Below, piece after piece: positions 1-5,181 of a DNA stretch of 12,260 bases; position 1 is the stretch's first letter; each line of letters opens with the position of its first letter. The position numbers were made by a program, and so were the translations under genes. The stretch comes from CAZCSH01 sp964501545. GTDB taxonomy: Bacteria; Patescibacteriota; Minisyncoccia; Minisyncoccales; RBG-13-42-11. Below the pieces are notes generated by a model, which worked only from the letters and a program-made list of their open reading frames with translations, had not been told where the DNA came from and did no database searches. Where the stretch lies: contig CAZCSH010000019.1 of assembly GCA_964501545.1 (NCBI GenBank), forward strand, positions 1-12,260, given 5' to 3'.

Positions 1-10
1 GTTAACACTC

Positions 11-29
11 AAAGAGATAAATCTCTTTT
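11..29 (+). terminator. Short hairpin, possible terminator of an upstream gene
   Basis: A perfect 7-bp stem (AAAGAGA at 11-17, TCTCTTT at 22-28) encloses a 4-base loop and ends in a run of four T (26-29). It may be the 3' end of a gene left of the window. The next 30 bases are a CG-rich tract with repeated TCGCTCGG and TTCGC words that I cannot assign. The T-run is short and partly used by the stem, so terminator function is uncertain. Confidence 0.35.
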
Positions 30-92
30 CGACCTTCGCTCGGCTTCGCCTCGCTCGGTAATTGAAGAAAACAAGGTTTTAAGATAAGATGA

Positions 93-129
93 ACCAGGTA
101 GTGAAAATTCGAAATTTCTACTACCTGGT
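93..129 (+). repeat. Near-perfect palindromic hairpin in the leader of the CCA-adding enzyme gene
   Basis: ACCAGGTAGT (93-102) is exactly complementary to ACTACCTGGT (120-129). Four more inner pairs (103-106 with 115-118) form if T119 bulges out, leaving an 8-base loop at 107-114. The hairpin ends 7 bases before the start codon I prefer for the next gene (ATG at 137). No T-run follows, so it is not a standard terminator. It could be a REP-like dispersed palindrome or a cis-acting RNA element controlling translation. If translation began at ATG 89, the hairpin would lie inside the coding region. Confidence 0.6.
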
Positions 130-136
130 AAACAAA

Positions 137-1594
137 ATGACAATACCAAGAGAAGTAAAATCTGTGGTGGAGAAGTTAAAGAAAAAGGGGTTTGAGGCCT
201 ATGTTGTTGGGGGTTGTGTTAGGGATTTTTTAAGAGAAAAAGCCCCAAAAGACTGGGATGTGACCACTAAGGCCCGACCACAAGAGATTCAAAAAGTCTT
301 TCCCAAGAGCTTTTACGAGAACAGGTTTCTGACAGTTACTGTCCAGACAGGAAGCAAGGAAGAGACATTAAAAGAGATAGAAATAACGACTTTTAGGTCA
401 GAAGCCAAATATACTGACAAGCGCCATCCAGATGAGGTAAAGTTTGCCAAAACCTTAAAAGAGGATTTGGCTAGGAGAGACTTTACAATAAACGCCATGG
501 CCCTTGACCTGGCGGCTAAAAAGATTTCTCTAATAGATCCTTTTAAAGGAGAAAAAGACTTAAAAGATAAAGTCATTCGAACAGTAGGAAAGGCTGAAGA
601 AAGATTCTCAGAAGATGCCTTGCGCATGATGAGGGCTGTTAGGTTTGCTGCCACCTTGGGCTTTTCAATCGAAAAAGAGACAAAAGAAGCCATTAAAAAG
701 AATTCTCCTTGGTTACAGGCTATTTCCAAAGAAAGAGTGAGAGACGAGCTGATAAAAATTATTATGGCAGAGACAGCTGCCAAAGGAGTGGATTTGTTAA
801 GAGAGCTCGGTCTCTTAAAATACATCATCCCGGAGCTGGAGGAAGGTTATGGCGTTTCCCAAAACAAACACCATCTATATGAATGCTATGACCACAGTTT
901 GCGTTCCTTGGATTACGCTGCCCGCCAGAATTTTAACAAAGAAGTAAGGTTGGCTGCCTTATTCCACGATATAGCCAAACCCAGAACCAAAAGAGGAGAA
1001 GGCAGAGATGCTACCTTTTATGGGCATGAAGTGGTTGGAGCTAGAATGACAGCTCAAATTATGACCAGACTTAAGTTTTCCAAAAAGGAGATTGAGAAGG
1101 TGGTTAAACTTGTCAGGTATCACCTCTTTTACTACAATGTGGCTGAAGTGGGTGAGGCCTCTGTCAGGAGATTGGTCCGCCAGGTGGGGCCAGAGAACAT
1201 GGAGGAACTCTTGCAAGTTAGAATGGCAGACAGAATTGGCTCTGGCGTTCCCAAAGCCGAACCTTATAAATTAAGGCATTTAAAATATATTATTGAAAAG
1301 GTTTCTCAAGACCCCATCTCAGCTAAAATGCTAAAGGTCTCCGGGGAAGACGTGATGAAAATGCTAAAAATTAAGCCGGGACCTGAGATAGGACAAGTTT
1401 TAGATATTCTCTTGAGTTATGTTTTAGCTGATCCTAAAAAGAATAAAAAAGACCTTCTGGAAAAAGAAATAAAGAGATTAGGAAGACTAAAAGAAACAGA
1501 ACTGAAGAAATTGGCTGAAAAAGCAGCAGAGGAAAGAGGGAAGGTGGAGATGAAGCGAGACGAGATGACAAAGAAAAAATACTGGGTCACATAG
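137..1594 (+). CDS. cca: CCA-adding tRNA nucleotidyltransferase with HD domain
   Basis: This class II nucleotidyltransferase adds or repairs the 3'-terminal CCA of tRNAs in the cytoplasm. From ATG 137 it is 485 residues. The head domain has GGCVRD at about 25-30, the metal-binding DxD in KDWDVTT (Asp39, Asp41) and RRDFTINAMA at about 113-122. The tRNA- and nucleotide-binding neck contains RFSEDALRMMRAVRF at about 156-170. An HD phosphohydrolase domain follows, with LFHDIAKP (His277-Asp278) and YGHE (His297). The tail is Lys/Glu-rich and probably helical. An in-frame ATG at 89 would add 16 residues, but those codons coincide with the leader hairpin, and family members usually begin just before the I-P-x-x-V segment, so I chose 137. 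No clear ribosome binding site is visible for either start. Two tRNA genes lacking an encoded CCA lie directly downstream, matching the enzyme's role. Confidence 0.93.
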   Translation: MTIPREVKSVVEKLKKKGFEAYVVGGCVRDFLREKAPKDWDVTTKARPQEIQKVFPKSFYENRFLTVTVQTGSKEETLKEIEITTFRSEAKYTDKRHPDEVKFAKTLKEDLARRDFTINAMALDLAAKKISLIDPFKGEKDLKDKVIRTVGKAEERFSEDALRMMRAVRFAATLGFSIEKETKEAIKKNSPWLQAISKERVRDELIKIIMAETAAKGVDLLRELGLLKYIIPELEEGYGVSQNKHHLYECYDHSLRSLDYAARQNFNKEVRLAALFHDIAKPRTKRGEGRDATFYGHEVVGARMTAQIMTRLKFSKKEIEKVVKLVRYHLFYYNVAEVGEASVRRLVRQVGPENMEELLQVRMADRIGSGVPKAEPYKLRHLKYIIEKVSQDPISAKMLKVSGEDVMKMLKIKPGPEIGQVLDILLSYVLADPKKNKKDLLEKEIKRLGRLKETELKKLAEKAAEERGKVEMKRDEMTKKKYWVT

Positions 1595-1597
1595 CTC

Positions 1598-1731
1598 GGC
1601 AATAAAGTTTCCCAAGTACCAGTTGTTCCCGACTCCAGCGCGTCGGGCCAACCTGCGTTCTCGCCCTGCCACCTCGTAAAACTCGGACCATGCTGGCAGG
1701 GCTCCGAAAGCTACTTTGGAAACTCATTGCC
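1598..1731. repeat. Structured non-coding element: long closing stem with two inner hairpins
   Basis: This fills most of the 171-base gap between the CCA-adding enzyme gene and the tRNAs. An outer stem pairs 1598-1618 with 1712-1731; about 18 pairs form, interrupted by two mismatches and one bulge. Inside are two perfect hairpins: CCCGAC (1628-1633) with GTCGGG (1642-1647), and GCCCTGCCA (1663-1671) with TGGCAGGGC (1694-1702). It is richer in CG than its surroundings. A short open frame on the minus strand across it resembles no protein I know. It could be a structured RNA, or an inverted-repeat element of the REP/MITE kind. The strand of function is unknown. Confidence 0.55.
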
Positions 1732-1765
1732 TCGCTTAAACGCTTATGTTAGAAATTTGTTCCTG

Positions 1766-1836
1766 CGGGGTGTAGTGTAATAGTAGCACGAGTTCTTCGG
1801 GAGAATTTAGCCCGAGTGCAAATCTCGGCACCCCGA
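1766..1836 (+). tRNA. tRNA-Pro (anticodon CGG)
   Basis: A complete 71-base cloverleaf. Acceptor CGGGGTG (1766-1772) pairs perfectly with CACCCCG (1829-1835), and the discriminator base is A1836. The D stem pairs 1775-1778 with 1786-1789. The anticodon stem pairs 1791-1795 with 1803-1807. Loop TTCGGGA gives anticodon CGG at 1798-1800. The T stem is CCGAG/CTCGG. C1-G72, A73, G35, G36 and G37 are the usual proline identity features, and the tRNA would read CCG. The 3' CCA is not encoded. The D loop reads AATAGTA (A at position 18, not G) and the T loop TGCAAAT (G at 55, not T), so the normal G18-Psi55 elbow pair is replaced. It is 7 bases upstream of tRNA-Ala and probably co-transcribed. Confidence 0.9.
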
Positions 1837-1843
1837 AAGTATT

Positions 1844-1914
1844 GGGCCTATGGTCTAGCGGTAAGACGCCACATTCGCATTGTGGAAACGGCAGTTCGAA
1901 TCTGCCTGGGTCCA
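1844..1914 (+). tRNA. tRNA-Ala (anticodon CGC)
   Basis: A complete 71-base cloverleaf. The acceptor pairs 1844-1850 with 1907-1913 and includes a G-T pair at position 3-70 (1846/1911), the main identity element for alanyl-tRNA synthetase. The D stem is GTCT/AGAC and the D loop keeps the G18-G19 pair. Anticodon stem CCACA/TGTGG carries loop TTCGCAT, with anticodon CGC at 1876-1878, reading GCG codons. The T stem is GGCAG/CTGCC with a standard TTCGAAT loop. A1914 is the discriminator. CCA is not encoded. The D arm resembles bacterial tRNA-Glu, but anticodon and G3-U70 agree on alanine. The restriction endonuclease gene begins 18 bases downstream. Confidence 0.95.
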
Positions 1915-1932
1915 CAACTAAATTGATTTAAT

Positions 1933-2628
1933 ATGTTTTTAGCCAAAAAATTTGAAAAATTTTTAGTATCAGTAAATTTAAATACCTATCGTAAAAAATA
2001 TAGGCCTATTAAGCTTGTTGAAATGGATTTACCGAAAGAAATTCAGGCAATTTCCCTACTTTATAGAGTATATTGGGACCAAAAAAAGTTTTTAGACTAC
2101 GAAGCTTTTTACAAAGAATATCTAAAAAAGTACAAAATAGAAATCGAAAACTTTAGGAAGAAGATAACAATGTGCAAAAACTGTTTTTATAGAGGATTGC
2201 CTGCAAGAATTTATCGTACCTGGGCAAGTATTATAACTCAGATACATGCCGGCTATGTTGCTGAATCGGTTTTTGGGGAGGGGAGCGTAGCTATGTCAGC
2301 AGAACTTGATCATCAAGGGGCTGATTTTCAAGTTAAATATCGTGATAAAATACTTAACTACCAAGTAAAAAAGACGTCTTTTAGTAGAGAAGTTAGACAA
2401 GAAAAGAAGGTGGGAAAGAAAATAAAGGGGCAATTTATAGATATTAAGTATGAAGTGCCGAGTGAGGATTATTTCAAAAACCCAAAGAAAAAAGACGGGG
2501 AATATAAATTGCCCTATCTTAGATTCATTCAGAACAAAGAATTAAAGAGGCTCCCAAATGGTTTTGTCGTATTTACTCCCCTTGCTTTCGCAAGAAAGAA
2601 AAAAGAGATAGACGAATCTTTAAAGTAA
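1933..2628 (+). CDS. TaqI-family type II restriction endonuclease (predicted TCGA cutter)
   Basis: This 231-residue protein resembles TaqI/TthHB8I as I remember those sequences. The N-terminal run FEKF...YRKKYRPIK..E.DLP (residues 7-34) and the C-terminal RLPNGFVVF (206-214) match conserved parts of the family. The catalytic region fits a PD-(D/E)xK core: Asp126 and Asp131 in ELDHQGAD, then QVKK with Lys146/147 (compare Asp137, Asp142 and Lys158 of TaqI). TaqI cuts TCGA, so that is the predicted site, though specificity was not tested. It is somewhat shorter than TaqI. It sits 18 bases after tRNA-Ala with no visible promoter or ribosome binding site of its own, so readthrough from the tRNA transcript is likely. 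Its last 9 bases overlap the end of the convergent LexA-methyltransferase gene, the likely modification partner. Confidence 0.85.
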   Translation: MFLAKKFEKFLVSVNLNTYRKKYRPIKLVEMDLPKEIQAISLLYRVYWDQKKFLDYEAFYKEYLKKYKIEIENFRKKITMCKNCFYRGLPARIYRTWASIITQIHAGYVAESVFGEGSVAMSAELDHQGADFQVKYRDKILNYQVKKTSFSREVRQEKKVGKKIKGQFIDIKYEVPSEDYFKNPKKKDGEYKLPYLRFIQNKELKRLPNGFVVFTPLAFARKKKEIDESLK

Positions 2629-4146
2629 TTTTTGGATAAACCTCGTATCTTTTAAGAATCTTTCGGCAATCCTGATATAATCAGGATTGATTTCAAAACC
2701 AATATAAGATTGTCCTAGTTCTTTTGCCGCGGCACACTCTGAACCCGTACCAACGAACGGCACCAACACAACGCCGTCTTTTTTTGGCATAGCGGATTTG
2801 ATTAATTTTCTGCTCAGTTCAAGCGGTTTTTGGGTAGGGTGTTTTACCACGTTATGTTTCAGATGTTTTTTAAGCTGTTGAGGTTCAAAAACATCATTAC
2901 AAGTTTTACACAAAAACCATCTTTCAATCATTCCGGCCCCGCCAGCAAGAGCGGGAATTTTTATTACATCTCTTGGTAGCGCTCCAGCTTCGTGAGCTTT
3001 GTATATTGTTTTTACCCCTTCTCTACTAAACCTTCCCAATGTCCCATTTCTCACTTTGCCGGCAGCGCCATTTAAAAATCCTTCTGTATATGGTTCTCTG
3101 ACTTCATCTCTATTGAAAAGCCGTCTATTCTTCCAAGCGCAAATGATTGCTTCGTGGCTTCTTTGCCAAAAATTCAATGAAGCAACATTTTTATTGGTGT
3201 AGTGCCAAATGAGCCACCTTTTATTTATCGGAATTTCAACTGAAAGATAAGCCAAAATCTCGCTAAATCCGTAAATAAATATCGTCGCGGTGGGCTTCAT
3301 TACTCTTATACATTCATTAATCCAACTTTTACACCACCTAATATATTCTCCAAGCTCTCTTTTATCGAGATTATTTCCGAAATCTTTGCCGATATTGTAG
3401 GGAGGATCAGCGATGACTATATCGCAACTTTCATTTGGTAATTTCCTTAGTTCCTTTAAAGCGTCCCCTAAAATTATCTTATTAAGCGGTAATGTTTTAC
3501 TTCGTTTGATTTCTTTTGGGATAAAAATTTCTTCTGCCTGTAATTCTCCCTCGTTCTTAATTACATCTATTACAATGCCCTGAATAGCAAATTCCCTATC
3601 CTTTTTAATGATTATCGGTTCAATGGTTTTATTTGCTGGTTGTAATCTATAATAGCCTCTCTCTTTATAGAATTTTTTAAGCGTTGCCTCATAGTTATCT
3701 ATTAGCGCAACGACCTTTTGACCGTTTTCAGCGACACTTTGCTGTTTTACTAAAATAATATCTCCGTCATTAATATTTTCATCAACCATACTATTACCGA
3801 CTACCCGGAGAGCATAAAATTCACCTGGGCCGGAAAGCTTATTCTGCGGTACGGCAATTGTTTCCTCGCGGTTTTCTATTGCTTCAATCGGTTGTCCGGC
3901 CGCAATAAGACCCAGAAGGGGGATATTTACCATCGTCTCTTTTTTAACTATCTCAATTGAACGAGGTTTATTATGTCTTCTTTTCAAATATCCAAGAGAT
4001 TCAAGTCTACTAACATGGAAATGAGCAGTAGAAACAGAAGCAAATTTAAATTGCTTCCTTATTTCTTCCAGGGAAGGGGAGTATTTTTTCTTTCTTTGGT
4101 AATCTTCAATAAAATCCAGGACTTTTTTTTGTTTCTTGGTGAACAT
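2620..4146 (-). CDS. LexA-like self-cleaving repressor fused to a beta-class DNA methyltransferase
   Basis: From the ATG at 4144-4146 the protein is 508 residues. Residues 1-70 form a LexA-type winged helix (start MFTKKQKKVLDF; SPSLEEI; recognition region ASVSTAHFHVSRLESLGYLKRR). An S24 peptidase-like domain follows, with cleavage site Ala83-Gly84 in IAAGQPI, nucleophile Ser119 in VGNSM and general base Lys157 in EATLKK, almost the numbering of E. coli LexA. After about residue 220 comes an amino-methyltransferase in beta order: DPPY (247-250) first, then HPTQKP and PFVGTGS near 463-469. DPPY suggests N6-adenine, less likely N4-cytosine, methylation. A C2H2-like Cys/His cluster lies at 413-431. 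An in-frame ATG at 4209 adds 21 residues, but these run across the promoter region and LexA proteins start at the chosen Met, so I rejected it. It is convergent with the TaqI-like nuclease and divergent from the protease. Confidence 0.88.
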   Translation of the reverse strand: MFTKKQKKVLDFIEDYQRKKKYSPSLEEIRKQFKFASVSTAHFHVSRLESLGYLKRRHNKPRSIEIVKKETMVNIPLLGLIAAGQPIEAIENREETIAVPQNKLSGPGEFYALRVVGNSMVDENINDGDIILVKQQSVAENGQKVVALIDNYEATLKKFYKERGYYRLQPANKTIEPIIIKKDREFAIQGIVIDVIKNEGELQAEEIFIPKEIKRSKTLPLNKIILGDALKELRKLPNESCDIVIADPPYNIGKDFGNNLDKRELGEYIRWCKSWINECIRVMKPTATIFIYGFSEILAYLSVEIPINKRWLIWHYTNKNVASLNFWQRSHEAIICAWKNRRLFNRDEVREPYTEGFLNGAAGKVRNGTLGRFSREGVKTIYKAHEAGALPRDVIKIPALAGGAGMIERWFLCKTCNDVFEPQQLKKHLKHNVVKHPTQKPLELSRKLIKSAMPKKDGVVLVPFVGTGSECAAAKELGQSYIGFEINPDYIRIAERFLKDTRFIQKLL

Positions 4147-4150
4147 AGGG

Positions 4151-4178
4151 TTGACAGTGGTTTCGGTTGCTCTATAAT
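4151..4178 (+). promoter_or_regulatory. Consensus promoter of the protease gene
   Basis: TTGACA (4151-4156) and TATAAT (4173-4178) are separated by 16 bases, so both boxes match the sigma-70 consensus exactly. Transcription would start near 4185, giving a leader of about 40 bases before ATG 4227. GGTTG is repeated at 4149-4153 and 4165-4169, overlapping the -35 box and spacer; with the palindrome at 4172-4187 these are candidate contacts for a repressor. Confidence 0.75.
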
Positions 4179-4187
4179 TAATTATAG
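4172..4187. promoter_or_regulatory. Perfect 16-bp palindrome shared by two divergent -10 boxes
   Basis: CTATAATTAATTATAG is fully self-complementary. Its left half supplies the -10 box of the rightward promoter, its right half the -10 box of the leftward one. A dimeric repressor such as the neighbouring LexA-like protein could bind here or at the adjacent GGTTG repeats and control both genes. Operator function is inferred. A second inverted repeat, AAGTCC (4200-4205) with GGACTT (4211-4216), lies between the rightward promoter and the protease start. Confidence 0.5.
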
Positions 4188-4209
4188 AAAGAAAATAGAA
4201 AGTCCACAA
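4181..4209 (-). promoter_or_regulatory. Probable promoter of the LexA-methyltransferase gene
   Basis: On the minus strand, TATAAT (complement of 4181-4186) lies 17 bases downstream of a weak -35 box TTGTGG (complement of 4204-4209). Transcription would start about 7 bases beyond the -10 box, leaving roughly 28 bases before the ATG at 4146. The weaker -35 suggests lower basal output than the divergent protease promoter. The two promoters overlap in one palindrome and may compete. Confidence 0.5.
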
Positions 4210-4226
4210 GGGACTTATCCACAGCT

Positions 4227-5021
4227 ATGTTTGCTAATGCCTATAAAAAAGCCACAAAATTTACACACCCGGTTATTATCTCTACCCATACTTTAGATGG
4301 AGAAGTAAAGTGCGGATGCGGTGCTTTTGTTCTATTAAATAATGAAGGGTGGATTTTGACCGTAGCCCATATTTTAAACAGTCATTTTGCTTTTCAAAAA
4401 CACCAAGAACAACTCGACAGATACAGAAAAGAAGTAGAAAAGATAGAAAATGATGATAATTTAAATGAAAATCAAAAAAGAGAAAAAACCGGTAAACTAA
4501 ATCCAAATAAAAAATGGATTACTAATCATTCATTTTGGTGGGGTATCAATGGAATTCAAATAGAAGAATTTAAACTCTTTTATGAGGGAGACATTGCGAT
4601 AGGGCAAATAAAGAATTTTCAACCTAATCCAGCAATGGTATATCCTAAGTTTAAGAACCCAAAAAACCTTGCTGTTGGTACTTCTTTATGTAAGCTGGGT
4701 TATCCTTTTTATGAGATTAAAGCTACTTTCGATGAGAGCAAAGGTTTTGTTCTGGCAGAAAATACTTTGCCCTTACCATTCTTTCCGATCGAAGGAATTT
4801 ACACTAGAAATATAGAGCTAAAAAGTAAAACAAATCAATCAAAATTTAAGATTAGATTTTTAGAAACTTCTTCTCCTGGATTAAAAGGACAAAGTGGTGG
4901 GCCGATTTTTGATAAAGAAGGGATAGTTTGGAGTATTCAAAGCAGAACCCAACATTTTCCCCTAGGCTTTAGTCCTAGCATTGAAAAAGACGGTAAAATG
5001 GTAGAAGAAAATCAATTTTAA
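4227..5021 (+). CDS. Intracellular trypsin-like serine protease, probably ended early by an in-frame TAA
   Basis: A 264-residue chymotrypsin-fold protease with an apparently complete triad: His48 in LTVAHIL, Asp122 in YEGDIAIG and Ser223 in GQSGGP. A charged, Lys/Glu-rich segment predicted to be helical (about 57-95) is inserted between His and Asp. No signal peptide or membrane segment is visible, so it should act inside the cell. Start ATG 4227 follows a consensus promoter; AAGGGA lies about 13 bases upstream, far for a ribosome site. The frame stops at TAA 5019-5021, but translation-like sequence continues in the same frame to TAG 5100-5102. A TTA-to-TAA change would explain this. The triad lies before the stop, so the shortened product may still be active. 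It is divergent from the LexA-methyltransferase and may be its regulatory target; its substrate is unknown. Confidence 0.8.
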   Translation: MFANAYKKATKFTHPVIISTHTLDGEVKCGCGAFVLLNNEGWILTVAHILNSHFAFQKHQEQLDRYRKEVEKIENDDNLNENQKREKTGKLNPNKKWITNHSFWWGINGIQIEEFKLFYEGDIAIGQIKNFQPNPAMVYPKFKNPKNLAVGTSLCKLGYPFYEIKATFDESKGFVLAENTLPLPFFPIEGIYTRNIELKSKTNQSKFKIRFLETSSPGLKGQSGGPIFDKEGIVWSIQSRTQHFPLGFSPSIEKDGKMVEENQF

Positions 5022-5102
5022 AATGTTGGTTGGGGCGTGCACCCAGAATTAATTTTTGAATTTTTGAATGACCATGGAATTAAGTTTGAAACAGTCGATT
5101 AG
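5022..5102 (+). other. In-frame C-terminal continuation of the protease beyond the TAA
   Basis: Directly after TAA 5019-5021, the same frame encodes 26 residues (beginning NVGWGVHPEL, ending KFETVD) before TAG 5100-5102. The composition is protein-like, and the end resembles, from memory, the tail of related small-genome protease genes. No start codon or promoter would let it be expressed alone. It is best read as the native C-terminus cut off by a nonsense change, by sequencing error, or joined by occasional readthrough. Confidence 0.6.
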
Positions 5103-5181
5103 TCCCTCACACGTACATTCCTCTAATTTTCCCTCTTTAATAGATAGGTAAAAATTAAAGAATTTATTGAGAAATAAAATT

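Noticed and set aside
1487..1672. Minus-strand open frame across the structured element
   Set aside because: It overlaps the end of the CCA-adding enzyme gene and the folded element, and its product resembles no family I recognise; the open frame is explained by base composition.
4147..4209. A 21-residue N-terminal extension of the LexA-methyltransferase from an ATG at 4209
   Set aside because: It would place coding sequence over both divergent promoters and the palindrome, and LexA proteins begin at the downstream Met followed by Thr-Lys-Lys-Gln.
4215..4223. Perfect DnaA-box match TTATCCACA just before the protease start
   Set aside because: It is a single nine-base match with no cluster of further boxes, no replication genes and no AT-rich unwinding region, so an origin is not supported; a chance match or regulator site is possible.
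3973..4296. Plus-strand open frame opposite the LexA domain and into the protease start
   Set aside because: It is antisense to a clear LexA domain and overlaps the protease in another frame, with no family resemblance.
5103..5181. Promoter for the amidase gene
   Set aside because: The stretch is AT-rich with several weak -10-like words but no paired -35 box, so no promoter could be singled out.
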